Positions 1-7,807 of a stretch of 19,115 nt of DNA are shown one piece after another. A program made the position numbers and the translations under genes. Numbering within the stretch: the stretch's first letter is position 1; every line of letters begins with the position of its first letter. The notes under the pieces are model-generated. The model saw nothing but the letters and a program-made list of their open reading frames with translations. It was not told where the DNA came from and ran no database searches. The DNA is from DASPKT01 sp035627915 (GTDB lineage: Bacteria > Pseudomonadota > Alphaproteobacteria > Azospirillales > Azospirillaceae): NCBI GenBank assembly GCA_035627915.1, contig DASPKT010000151.1, positions 1 to 19,115 on the forward strand, written 5' to 3'.

Positions 1-2
1 CG

Positions 3-782
3 CTCATCAACCTGGCGGTGAACGCCCGCGACGCCATGCCGGCAGGCGGCGAGCTGGAGCTGTCGGCGGAGAACGTGACCCTCCGGCCCGGCGAGCGGCC
101 GGGGCTGGACGGGGAGTTCGTCCGCCTGTCGGTCTCCGACACCGGGACCGGCATGCCGCCCGAGGTGGCGGCGCGCGCCTTCGACCCGTTCTTCACCACC
201 AAGGAGGTCGGCAAGGGCTCCGGCCTGGGGCTGGCGCAGGTCTACGGGCTGGCGCGGCAGGCGGGCGGCACCGCCTGGATCGAGAGCACGCCGGGCCTGG
301 GCACCGCCGTCGTCCTGCTGCTGCGCCGCTCCACCGCGGCGCCGGCGTCCGGCCTCCCGCCCGCCGCCGCCGGCGCGCCGGAGGTGCGGGAGGGGCGGGT
401 GCTGATGGTGGAGGACGACCCGGTGGTGGCCTCGACCGTGGGCGCCGCGCTGGAGGATGCGGGCTACACGGTGGCGCGGGTGGCGACGGCGGACGAGGCG
501 CTGCCGCTGCTGGCCGGCGGGGCCCGCATCGACCTGCTGTTCTCCGACGTGGTCATGCCGGGCCGGCTCAGCGGCGTGGACCTGGCGCGCGAGGCGCGGC
601 GCCTGCGCCCGGCCCTGCCCGTCGTGCTGACCACCGGCTACAGCGAGGAGGTCGCCCAGGCGGAGGGCGTGCGCGTGCTGGGCAAGCCCTACCGGATCGA
701 GGAGATCGTCCGCACCCTCGACGCCGCCCTGGCGGAGGCCAGGGAGCGGCAGGGGACGGGGCAGGGCGCCGCGACGGACTAG
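3..782 (+). CDS. Hybrid sensor histidine kinase, C-terminal part (ATPase plus receiver domain)
   Basis: This gene is cut by the left edge; the reading frame is open from base 3. The visible part begins in the N box (NLAVNARDAM) of a HATPase_c domain, followed by the G1 box DTGTGM, the F box FDPFFTTKE and the G2 box GKGSGLGL, so the ATP-binding core is intact. After an Ala/Pro linker comes a complete CheY-like receiver: acidic pair in VEDDPVV, phosphoacceptor Asp in FSDVVMPG, Thr in TTGYS and Lys in GKPYR. The protein should autophosphorylate on a His lying outside the window and pass the phosphate to its own C-terminal Asp. The sensory input domains and His box are not visible, so the signal is unknown. 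Its TAG stop overlaps the stop of the convergent amidohydrolase by 4 bp. Confidence 0.93.
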   Translation, partial: LINLAVNARDAMPAGGELELSAENVTLRPGERPGLDGEFVRLSVSDTGTGMPPEVAARAFDPFFTTKEVGKGSGLGLAQVYGLARQAGGTAWIESTPGLGTAVVLLLRRSTAAPASGLPPAAAGAPEVREGRVLMVEDDPVVASTVGAALEDAGYTVARVATADEALPLLAGGARIDLLFSDVVMPGRLSGVDLAREARRLRPALPVVLTTGYSEEVAQAEGVRVLGKPYRIEEIVRTLDAALAEARERQGTGQGAATD

Positions 783-2074
783 CGGCCGGACAGCAGCTCG
801 CCCTGCTTGACTGCCAGCATGACGCGGCGCAGGGCCGAGAGGTCGCGCGCAGGGTCGCCGTCGACGGCGATCAGGCTGGCCTCCGCCCCCTCCTCGAAGG
901 CGCCGATCCGGCGCTCGGGGAACAGCAGGCGGGCGGTGTCGGCGGTGGCGATGCGCAGCAGCTCGGGCCGCGGGATCACGCCCAGCCGGTCCACCGTCTC
1001 GATCTCGTCCACCACCGAGCCGCCGAACACGTCCGACCCCAGGGCCAGCCGCACCCCGGCGGCGCGCAGCCGGCGGATGTTGTCGGCGTAGGTCTCCAGG
1101 ATGGGCTTGGCGCTTTCCGGCCGGCGCTCGATGGCGTAGCGGGAGGCGGCGGTGGTCGTCACCACGGCCGTGCCCCGCCGCGCCGCCTCGGCGATGGCGG
1201 CGTCGGCGATCCGGTAGTCCGCCGCGGTCTTGCCCTCGGCGATGCGGTAGCCCGGGAGGTGGCCGATGATGTCCGCCCCCGCCGCGACCGCGATGCGGAA
1301 GTCCTCGGCGGTGTCGACATGGACCACGATCCGCGCCCCGATGCCGTGGCCGCGCCTCACGATCTCGGGCAGCAGGGCGGGGTCGATGCCGTTGCGGCCG
1401 AACAGCTCCGGCTTCCTGCGGTTGGCCGCGTGGTTGGCGCCGTCGATCAGGATGACCTTGATGAGGGACGGCCGGGAGGCGGCGATGCGCTCCCACCGCG
1501 CGTCCAGGTCGGCCGGCGTATCCACCGACCAGAAGGCGTTGTCGCGGATGTCGTCCGCCGACGCTTTCATGCCCTCCGCCTCATAGGATTCCAGCGCCAT
1601 GGCCAGCGGATGGCCGTCGGAGGCGGAGATCACCGCGTTGGCGAAGACCGCGTCGACCGCGCCCGGCCCGCCCAGCAGCCCCCGGAACGGCGCCACGTCC
1701 TTGGCCGCGGCCGCCATCTGGGCGGAGTAGAAGATGCCGCGCGCCAGGTAGCGGCCCGCCATCATCCGGGCGGTGAAGGCGTTCTGCATGTCGTGGTTGT
1801 GCGCCTCGGCCAGGGGCGGCAGCACGTGGCGCCCGGCCAGGTCGATCACCGCGTCGACCCGCGCCGGCCGGGCGGCCGTCAGCTTCCCGCCGACCGCGTA
1901 CCACTCCATCGGCCGGAAGCCGGACCCGTCGAACCAGAGCCCGCCCCTGATGTGCAGGCTGGGGGAGGGGAGCGCCGGCGCCTGGGGCGGGCCGGCCGCG
2001 TGGTCGCCGGCGGCGATGGCGGGCGGGGAGAGGAGGGCGGCCGCCAGCAGAATGGACGCGAGAAACCGTGCCAT
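779..2074 (-). CDS. Exported amidohydrolase-family metal hydrolase
   Basis: The 431-aa product has a Sec-type signal peptide (Met-Ala-Arg, then a Leu/Ala core, cleavage near AIA-A at about residue 21) and should be periplasmic. The fold is that of imidazolonepropionase-like or prolidase-like amidohydrolases: a short beta domain with VIDLAGRHVLPPL, then the HxH metal motif at H92/H94, a possible bridging Lys at K206, His at H252 and H272, and the distal Asp at D348 in LGSDVFGG. The family hydrolyses C-N or related bonds; the substrate cannot be read from the sequence. I chose ATG 2074 because it places the signal peptide at the N terminus; in-frame ATGs at 2092 and 2089 and a TTG at 2113 exist, and none has a convincing ribosome binding site. 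Convergent with the kinase, with which it shares 4 bp. Confidence 0.85.
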   Translation of the reverse strand: MARFLASILLAAALLSPPAIAAGDHAAGPPQAPALPSPSLHIRGGLWFDGSGFRPMEWYAVGGKLTAARPARVDAVIDLAGRHVLPPLAEAHNHDMQNAFTARMMAGRYLARGIFYSAQMAAAAKDVAPFRGLLGGPGAVDAVFANAVISASDGHPLAMALESYEAEGMKASADDIRDNAFWSVDTPADLDARWERIAASRPSLIKVILIDGANHAANRRKPELFGRNGIDPALLPEIVRRGHGIGARIVVHVDTAEDFRIAVAAGADIIGHLPGYRIAEGKTAADYRIADAAIAEAARRGTAVVTTTAASRYAIERRPESAKPILETYADNIRRLRAAGVRLALGSDVFGGSVVDEIETVDRLGVIPRPELLRIATADTARLLFPERRIGAFEEGAEASLIAVDGDPARDLSALRRVMLAVKQGELLSGR

Positions 2075-2188
2075 GCCCGGGATGACCATCATTCCGTGTT
2101 CGCAATTATCCAAAGGGGGCAGACGCGCCGTCCCCGCTGCCCAGGGACGCGGCCCCGGGCGGGAGGGAGGGCGGCCCTGCCGGGCGGC

Positions 2189-4579
2189 TCACGCCACCCG
2201 GTTCATGACCTCCAGGAACTCGCGCGGGCTGACGCGGAGGGCGGCACCCGTCGGGCAGGCGCGGACGCAGGCGGGGCCGCCGTCCAGCTCCTTGCACATG
2301 TCGCACTTCACCGCGTGCTTGCCGCCGGTGCGCTTGGCCAGCGCGTCGGGCGACTTGTCCTCGCCCGGGCCGTGGCCGCGGCCGAAGAACAGCCACTGCC
2401 AGAGGCTGGGCTTCTCCGGCGGCACCGCGGCCAGCTGGATGACGCCGTAGGGGCAGTTGCGCTCGCAGTTGCCGCAGCCGATGCAGTTGTCGGTGATGTA
2501 GACCTCGCCCGTGCTGGCGCGGTGGATCGCGTCGGCGGGGCAGTCCTTCATGCAGTGCGGGTGCTCGCAGTGCCGGCAGGAGGTGGGCACGTGCACGTTG
2601 GCGAAGGTCGGCCCGGCCTCGCGGTTCAGGCGGGAGACGCCGTGGTGCGTCTCGGCGCAGGCCTTCTCGCAGTTGTCGCAGCGCACGCACAGGCTCTCGT
2701 CGATGAGCAGCACGTCCGTCGCCTCGCCGAGGCCCTGCTTCATCAGGAACTCGGTCATGCCGCCGACCTCGCGGTGCTCCTCGCGGTCGACGTTGGAGAG
2801 CGTGCGGGCGCGCAGCGTCGCCTCCACCTGCCGGCGCACGTCGGGCATCCGCTCCAGCAGGTCGCGCATGGCGCCGCTGTCCAGCCGGATCGCCTCCGTC
2901 GCCACCGCCGCCTTCACGCTGGCGGAGCGCTTGGCCTTGTTCAGCAGCGCCATCTCGCCGACATAGTTGCCGGCCGGCACGTAGGAGAGGACCGTCTCCC
3001 GCCCCGCCTCCTTGCGCGACACGACGACCGAGCCCGAGCGGATCAGGTACATGCAGTCGTCGTCGTTGCCCTGCTCGATCAGCGGGTCGCCCTTCTTGAA
3101 GGCGACGATCTCCGCCTTGCCGATGACGTCGGCCAGGATGTCCTTGTTCACCTTGGGGGCGAGGTAGGTCTGGATCTGGCGGACGATCGCCACCTCGTCG
3201 ATGGCGCGCTTCACCTCCGGCACCGAGTTGTTCAGCCGGATCATGGTGTTGCGGGCAACCTCGATGAGCAGCGACGGCTCCTTCGACACCACGGTCGAGG
3301 TGCGGCGGCGGCCCGAGATCAGGCCCATCTCGCCGAAGAAGTCGCCGGAGCGCAACGTCACCACCTCCTTCGGGTTCAGCGGGTTGACCTGGATGTCGAC
3401 GGCCCCGTCGACGATCGCCCAGAAGGTGTTGGTGTAGTCGTTGCGCTGGAACACCGTCTCGCCCGGGCGCTTCACGTGCACCTCGGTCGCCAGCAGCATC
3501 TCGCGCACCTGCAGCGTGGTCAGCTTGGCGAAGACGGGCAGGCGCTGGCGGATCAGCTCCACCAGCTCGGTCACGGTGAGGTCGACGCGGGCCTTGTCCA
3601 GCTTCTCCTGCAGCAGCGGCTCGTCCGCCGGCGGGATGCGGTTGCCCTGGATGAACTCGACGACCTCGTACCCCTGGTTCATGCACTGCTTGATGAGCGG
3701 GTAGCCCGCCAGCGCGCCGATGATGTAGAGGCCGGGGACGTTGCTCTCGTACGTCTCGCTCACCTGGGGGAAGGCGGACGGGGCGGGCGAGGGGAACTGG
3801 ACGCCGCAGCTCTCCACGAACTTGCGGGGCGGCAGCGCGCCGATGCGGGCGATGATGCGGTCGCAGGGCACCTCCACCTCGCCGTCGGGCGTGTTGAGGG
3901 TCAGCGTTCCCGGCCGCACCGACTTGGCGGACGAGCCCATGAAGCCCGTCATGTTGCCGGTCTTGATCGCCTCCTTCACCATGGCGGCGTTGGCCGGCTT
4001 GGCGTAGGCGAACTCAGGGCCGTTGTTCACGATGGTGACGTCGTTGTTGGGCATCAGCGCCAGCGCGTTCTCGATGCCCGCGTCGCCGCCGCCGATGACG
4101 ACGATCTTCTCGTTCTTGTACTCGTCCGGGTCGTCCAGCTGGTACTGCACCCGCTCCCAGTCGTCGCCGGGCACACTCAGCTTGCGCAGGTTGCCCTGGC
4201 AGCCGATGGCCAGGATCACGAACTCCGCCGTGATCGCGTCCCCGTTCGCGAGCTGGAGGGTGAAGGCGCCCCGCTCCCCCGTTATCGCCGTCACCTCCGC
4301 CTTGAAGCGGACGTTGGCCTTCGCCCGGGAGATGCCGTCGGTGGCGGCGCCCAGGATGTCCTCGCGCGCACCCTCCTGGAACCCCACGTCGCTGCGCAGG
4401 GGCAGCTGCATGGGGTGCGCCATCACGTGCTTGCGCTTCTGGTACTTGTAGATCGTGTCGGAGAGGTGGTCGGTCCGCTCCAGGAGGATGTGCGGAACGC
4501 CCAGCGAGGCCGCCCTTGCCGCGGCGCTGATGCCGCCCGGGCCGGACCCGACGATCGCAATCCTGTAATGCTCTGCCAC
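2189..4579 (-). CDS. Flavin oxidoreductase / double cyclic-nucleotide-binding / 4x[4Fe-4S] ferredoxin fusion
   Basis: The 796-aa protein has four modules. Residues 1-320 are a two-Rossmann flavoprotein: GSGPGG at 11-16 for FAD, GGGDAG at 163-168 for NAD(P)H, and PGLYIIGALAG near 282-292 as the second FAD contact. No redox CxxC is seen as in thioredoxin reductase. Residues about 345-450 and 480-590 are two cNMP-binding folds with intact phosphate cassettes (FGEMGL with R426; GEMALL with R551). Residues 625-790 carry 16 cysteines in four groups (631-641, 668-680, 699-709, 759-775), as in DmsB-type electron-transfer subunits. Inference: a cytoplasmic enzyme passing electrons between NAD(P)H and a ferredoxin-like chain, gated by cAMP or cGMP. 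The GTG start is supported by GGAGG five bases upstream. It is divergent from the HD pair. Confidence 0.92.
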   Translation of the reverse strand: MAEHYRIAIVGSGPGGISAAARAASLGVPHILLERTDHLSDTIYKYQKRKHVMAHPMQLPLRSDVGFQEGAREDILGAATDGISRAKANVRFKAEVTAITGERGAFTLQLANGDAITAEFVILAIGCQGNLRKLSVPGDDWERVQYQLDDPDEYKNEKIVVIGGGDAGIENALALMPNNDVTIVNNGPEFAYAKPANAAMVKEAIKTGNMTGFMGSSAKSVRPGTLTLNTPDGEVEVPCDRIIARIGALPPRKFVESCGVQFPSPAPSAFPQVSETYESNVPGLYIIGALAGYPLIKQCMNQGYEVVEFIQGNRIPPADEPLLQEKLDKARVDLTVTELVELIRQRLPVFAKLTTLQVREMLLATEVHVKRPGETVFQRNDYTNTFWAIVDGAVDIQVNPLNPKEVVTLRSGDFFGEMGLISGRRRTSTVVSKEPSLLIEVARNTMIRLNNSVPEVKRAIDEVAIVRQIQTYLAPKVNKDILADVIGKAEIVAFKKGDPLIEQGNDDDCMYLIRSGSVVVSRKEAGRETVLSYVPAGNYVGEMALLNKAKRSASVKAAVATEAIRLDSGAMRDLLERMPDVRRQVEATLRARTLSNVDREEHREVGGMTEFLMKQGLGEATDVLLIDESLCVRCDNCEKACAETHHGVSRLNREAGPTFANVHVPTSCRHCEHPHCMKDCPADAIHRASTGEVYITDNCIGCGNCERNCPYGVIQLAAVPPEKPSLWQWLFFGRGHGPGEDKSPDALAKRTGGKHAVKCDMCKELDGGPACVRACPTGAALRVSPREFLEVMNRVA

Positions 4580-4746
4580 TGCCCCCTCCGTGGAAGACCC
4601 CCGTCACGCGCGGCATAGTACTTTGAGCGGGTATGGATTTTCCAGTGAAGTTGCAGGGAAAGCGAAGGAAACGTAGCCTTTGCCCGCAATTCCTCCACAT
4701 TCGGCTTAAAGCCGATGGGGAATAACGATATGGTGGCGGGAGCGCC
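4580..4746. promoter_or_regulatory. Divergent promoter region between the cNMP redox fusion and the HD pair
   Basis: This 167-bp gap separates two divergently read units and must hold the promoters of both. It is clearly less GC-rich than its surroundings. Seen directly: a GGAGG ribosome binding site for the minus-strand GTG, a GGGAG for the plus-strand ATG at 4747, and a 15-bp inverted repeat (listed separately). A TACTAT hexamer on the minus strand (4615-4620) could be a -10 element, but no fitting -35 is visible, so exact promoter positions are not claimed. Confidence 0.6.
4701..4715. promoter_or_regulatory. 15-bp perfect inverted repeat, candidate operator
   Basis: TCGGCTT-A-AAGCCGA has two 7-bp arms around one central base, with no mismatch. 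It lies 31 bp before the ATG of the first HD gene and 121 bp before the start of the redox fusion. The form is that of a site for a dimeric regulator; no regulator gene lies next to it. It has no T-tract, so it is not a terminator. Confidence 0.45.
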
Positions 4747-5628
4747 ATGCCGACGGAGCCGCCGATGCACAGTTTCGACAGCGCCGCCGTCCTTCTGGAC
4801 GCCTTCGTCGGGCGGCTCGAGGACACCTTCCTGCACGTGTACGGCCCGCTCTACCCGGAGCACCTGAACACGCTGCGCACCTCGGCCGCGCTGTCGCTGG
4901 AGACGATCGTCAACACCGACGCGCTCTACCACGACGCCGAGCACACCATGATGGTGACCATGGTCGGCCAGCAGATCGCGCTGGGCAAGATGCTGCGCGA
5001 GGGCGGGGTCGACCCCACCGACTGGGTCCAGTACATGGTGGCGCTGCTGTTCCACGACGTCGGCTACGTCCGCGGCATCTGCCCCGGCGATTCCGGCAAC
5101 CGCTGCGTCGTCAACGACCAGGGCGACATGGTGGAGATCCCGCCGGGCGGCACCGACGCCTTCCTGACGCCCTACCATGTCGAGCGCGGCAAGATGTTCG
5201 TGCGCTGGCGCTTCCGCGGCAACGCGCTGGTCAACTGCGACTTCGTGCGGGAGTGCATCGAGAACACCCGCTTCCCCGTGCCCAACCGCAACGACGCCGC
5301 GACCGACGACTGGCCGGGCTTGGTGCGCGCCGCCGACCTGATCGGGCAGATGGCCGACCCCTACTACCTGCGCAAGCTCCCGGCGCTGTTCCACGAGTTC
5401 GAGGAGACCGGCACCAACGCGCGGCTGGGCAACCGCACGCCGGCCGACCTGCGCCGCACCTACCCCTCCTTCTTCTGGAACAACGTCCACGCCCATATCC
5501 GCGGCGGGCTGCACTACCTGGAGGCGACGCGCGAGGGCAGGGACTGGATCGCCAGCCTGCTGAGCCACGTCTTCGTGGAGGAGCACAAGGACGCGCCCGC
5601 CCCCATCCAAGCCTTCTGCGGGGCCTGA
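4747..5628 (+). CDS. HD-domain protein resembling class I cyclic-nucleotide phosphodiesterases (intact motifs)
   Basis: The 293-aa product has no signal peptide or membrane segment. Its motifs follow the order of the HD/PDE superfamily: YHDAEHT (H62, H66) like the YHNxxHA of class I phosphodiesterases, FHDVGY (H103-D104) like the metal-binding HD, and AADLIGQMADPYY (D197, D204) like the distal metal Asp. All four metal-ligand positions expected for an active enzyme are present. The full PDE signature after HD (HDxxHPG) is not matched, so class I PDE activity is a resemblance, not a proof; another HD phosphohydrolase activity is possible. ATG 4747 has GGGAG 4 bases upstream; ATG 4765 (preceded by GGAG, spacing 6) is an alternative. 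It is followed after 4 bp by a paralogue and is divergent from a cNMP-binding redox protein. Confidence 0.85.
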   Translation: MPTEPPMHSFDSAAVLLDAFVGRLEDTFLHVYGPLYPEHLNTLRTSAALSLETIVNTDALYHDAEHTMMVTMVGQQIALGKMLREGGVDPTDWVQYMVALLFHDVGYVRGICPGDSGNRCVVNDQGDMVEIPPGGTDAFLTPYHVERGKMFVRWRFRGNALVNCDFVRECIENTRFPVPNRNDAATDDWPGLVRAADLIGQMADPYYLRKLPALFHEFEETGTNARLGNRTPADLRRTYPSFFWNNVHAHIRGGLHYLEATREGRDWIASLLSHVFVEEHKDAPAPIQAFCGA

Positions 5629-5632
5629 CGCC

Positions 5633-6463
5633 ATGTTCCGCCCCTCCGACATCGTCATCGACGCCTTCGTGGCCCACCTGCGCGACAGCTTCTGCGCCGC
5701 CTTCCCGGCCGCCCCTGGCGCGCACCTGGACGCGCTGGTGCGCGCCGTCCGGGTCGGCGCCAACCGCATCGCGCTGGCCGACGCGCTCTACCACGACCTC
5801 GACCACACCGTCGTGGTCACGCGGGTGGGCGAGGACATCATGCGCGGCAAGATGATCCGCGACGGCCGCGTGACCTCGCTGGACTGGGTGCACTTCACCG
5901 CGGCCCTGGTCCTGTTCGCCATCGGCTTCTGCCGCGACCTGGTGCCGGGCGACCGGGGGGAGAGCTGCGTCATCTCCCCGTCCGGCATGCGGTTGCGCCT
6001 GCCGGAGGGATCGACCGCCGGCCGCCTCTGGCCCTGGTTCGCCGAGCGCGGGATGATGTTCGTCCGCTGCTTCTTCGAGGACGACCCCGTGCTGGACCCG
6101 GACCGGCTGGCGGCGATGATCGACTATGCCCGCTTCCCGCCGCCGCTGGACACCCACCCGGAGATCGCCTCCTACCCCGGCCTTCTGCGCGCCGCCCACC
6201 TGATCGGCGCCATCGCCGACCCCTACTTCCCGCAGAAGCTGAAGCCGCTGACGCTGGAGCTGGAGGAGTCGGGCATGCTCTCCCAGCTGGGCTTCCGCAA
6301 CGTGGTGGAGTTCCGGGCGGGCTATCCCAAGCTGTTCTGGGAGCTGCTGAACCCGATCATCAAGGACGGCGTCGACCTGCTGGAGTACACGCCGCCCGGC
6401 CGCCTCTGGCTGGCCTCCATGCGCGCCCACCTGCTGCGCGAGGAGCATGTGCACCGGCTGTGA
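5633..6463 (+). CDS. Degenerate paralogue of the upstream HD protein (metal ligands lost)
   Basis: The 276-aa product aligns over its whole length with the upstream protein: YHDLDHT (H54, H58) matches YHDAEHT, PGDRGE matches PGDSGN, RAAHLIGAIADPYF matches RAADLIGQMADPYY, and the C-terminal LFW segment matches FFW. Two key sites are changed: the HD pair is F95-A96 and the distal metal Asp is H189. A binuclear metal centre is therefore unlikely. The frame is clean and codon use looks like its neighbours, so it is not a decaying gene. The likely role is regulatory or structural, for example as a partner in a heterodimer with the active copy or as a nucleotide sensor. It begins 4 bp after the upstream stop, so translation is probably coupled. 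A terminator-like hairpin follows. Confidence 0.85.
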   Translation: MFRPSDIVIDAFVAHLRDSFCAAFPAAPGAHLDALVRAVRVGANRIALADALYHDLDHTVVVTRVGEDIMRGKMIRDGRVTSLDWVHFTAALVLFAIGFCRDLVPGDRGESCVISPSGMRLRLPEGSTAGRLWPWFAERGMMFVRCFFEDDPVLDPDRLAAMIDYARFPPPLDTHPEIASYPGLLRAAHLIGAIADPYFPQKLKPLTLELEESGMLSQLGFRNVVEFRAGYPKLFWELLNPIIKDGVDLLEYTPPGRLWLASMRAHLLREEHVHRL

Positions 6464-6470
6464 CCCCCAT

Positions 6471-6497
6471 CCGGCGGGATTGACCCCGCCGGGCCTT
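6471..6497 (+). terminator. Likely intrinsic terminator of the HD gene pair
   Basis: CCGGCGGG (6471-6478) pairs with CCCGCCGG (6485-6492) around a 6-base loop, 7 bp after the stop codon of the second HD gene. The downstream T run is weak (CCTTTGC), so termination may be partial. Confidence 0.5.
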
Positions 6498-6540
6498 TGC
6501 GTCCAGGCTGCGCGCCGGTTTCCGCAGAGGACAGCCCGCC

Positions 6541-6963
6541 ATGGCCGACCGCTCCCGCTTCCACCTCGCGTTCCCCGTCCACGACCTCGGCCAGGCCCGG
6601 GCCTTCTACGGCGGGCTGCTGGGCTGCCCGGAGGGGCGCAGCTCCCCGGAATGGGTGGATTTCGACCTGGACGGCCACCAGATCGTCGCGCACTTGGCGC
6701 CGGAGGAGTGCGGCCACCGCTCCACCAACCCCGTCGACGGGCACGACGTGCCGGTGCGCCATTTCGGCCTGATCCTGGAGTGGGAGGCCTGGCACCGGCT
6801 GGCCGACCGGCTGAAGGAAGCCGGCCAGCGCTTCGTGATCGAGCCCGGCATCCGCTTCAAGGGACAGGTGGGGGAGCAGGCCACCATGTTCCTGCTGGAC
6901 CCCAGCGGCAACGCGCTGGAGTTCAAGGCCTTCCGCGACGAGTCCGCGATCTTCGCGAAGTGA
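6541..6963 (+). CDS. VOC-superfamily (glyoxalase/dioxygenase-fold) protein
   Basis: The 140-aa product is a single vicinal-oxygen-chelate protein with two beta-alpha-beta-beta-beta halves. The first half starts FHLAFPVHDLGQARAFYGG, the second VRHFGLILEWEAWHRL, and the end LLDPSGNALEFKAF is typical. Likely metal ligands H8, H74 and E127 are present, so it should bind a divalent metal. The family includes glyoxalase I, extradiol dioxygenases and resistance proteins; the sequence most resembles the small stand-alone VOC proteins of unknown substrate in proteobacteria. The ATG start has AGAGGA about 9 bases upstream. It is probably transcribed alone, as a hairpin separates it from the HD genes and a 112-bp gap from the next gene. 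Confidence 0.88.
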   Translation: MADRSRFHLAFPVHDLGQARAFYGGLLGCPEGRSSPEWVDFDLDGHQIVAHLAPEECGHRSTNPVDGHDVPVRHFGLILEWEAWHRLADRLKEAGQRFVIEPGIRFKGQVGEQATMFLLDPSGNALEFKAFRDESAIFAK

Positions 6964-7075
6964 CCGCCTCCACCGGCGGCGGAAAATCGACGGTCGCGGT
7001 GGAGAAGGGCCTGGACAACCGGTGATGGGCGCCTAAGCTGTTCGCAGCCTGAATGGTCAGGGCCCATCGCCAGCC

Positions 7076-7807
7076 GTGTTGACCCGCCGCGCGTCCCTGA
7101 AGCTGATCGCCGCCTCGCCCGTCGTCCTGGGCGGGGCCACGGCGCATGCCGCCGCACCGGCCAGCGCGCTCAGCCGGGAGATTCCGGGCCTGGTCATGGC
7201 CGATCCCTACAGCCCCGGCTACCTGCACGAGCTGGTGCATGAGGCGGCGTCGCGGCTGGGACGCACGGTGCAGGTGTCCATCGTCCCCTGGGCGCGGGCG
7301 ATGAAGCTCGCGGCGCTGCGCCAGGCCGACCTGATCTTCCCCGTGCCCCTTGAGCTTGCCCGGCGGGAGGGGCTGACGCCGCTGGTGCGCCTGCTCGACC
7401 TCGACCACGTCTTCGTCACCGCCGGCCGGTCCGTGAACGGGATCGAGGAGGCGAGGGGGCTGGACCTGGTGGCGGTCTCCGCCGGCAGCGACGGCGAGGC
7501 GGAGCTGCGCGCGGCCGGCCTGGGGAACCTGGAACCCTCGGACGGGCGGACCGCCGCGCTGAAGCTGGCGGGCGGCCGGGTGCGCGCCTGGTACACCAGC
7601 CTGCCGGAGGCGCTGTGGACCTGGCGGGCGGAGCGGCTGCACGGGCTGGCCGCCCTGGTCCCCGGCCGCACGGTGCGCACCGAGCCGCTCTACCTCGCGG
7701 GCTGCCGCCCCGACGCGGGCGAGCCGGACGGCTGGTCCCGCGCGCTGGAGGCGCTGGCCGCCGACGGCACCGTGGCGGCGCTGAAGGACCGGTACAACCT
7801 GGTCTGA
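7076..7807 (+). CDS. Periplasmic solute-binding protein (family 3-like) with twin-arginine signal
   Basis: The 243-aa product starts with MLTRRASLKLIAAS and a hydrophobic stretch ending AHA-A near residue 26, a twin-arginine-like signal peptide. The rest reads as a periplasmic binding protein of the type II fold: an N-terminal lobe up to ADLIFPVPLE, then the hinge and second lobe with LDLVAVSAGSDGEAELRAAG and a C-terminal helix ending AALKDRYNLV, as in SBP_bac_3 proteins. Such proteins bind amino acids or similar small solutes, or act as sensors. No permease or ATPase gene lies nearby, so it is an orphan. It starts at GTG 7076 or TTG 7079; no in-frame ATG is available close by. The substrate is not deducible. 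Confidence 0.8.
   Translation: MLTRRASLKLIAASPVVLGGATAHAAAPASALSREIPGLVMADPYSPGYLHELVHEAASRLGRTVQVSIVPWARAMKLAALRQADLIFPVPLELARREGLTPLVRLLDLDHVFVTAGRSVNGIEEARGLDLVAVSAGSDGEAELRAAGLGNLEPSDGRTAALKLAGGRVRAWYTSLPEALWTWRAERLHGLAALVPGRTVRTEPLYLAGCRPDAGEPDGWSRALEALAADGTVAALKDRYNLV

Noticed and set aside
2106..3686. Minus-strand 526-codon frame inside the redox fusion
   Set aside because: It is a shifted frame of the same strand; the true frame holds the cNMP and Fe-S motifs, and this one is Arg/Pro/Gly-rich without motifs.
1259..4618. Plus-strand open frame of 1119 codons across the amidohydrolase and the redox fusion
   Set aside because: It is antisense to two genes with clear domain motifs. Its translation is repetitive and rich in His, Val, Leu, Ala, Arg and Asp with no domain signature, as expected from the complement of G/C-ending codons.
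4423..6454. Two long minus-strand frames (4423-5769 and 5231-6454) opposite the HD genes
   Set aside because: They are antisense shadows of the two HD proteins, low in complexity and without recognisable folds or ribosome binding sites.
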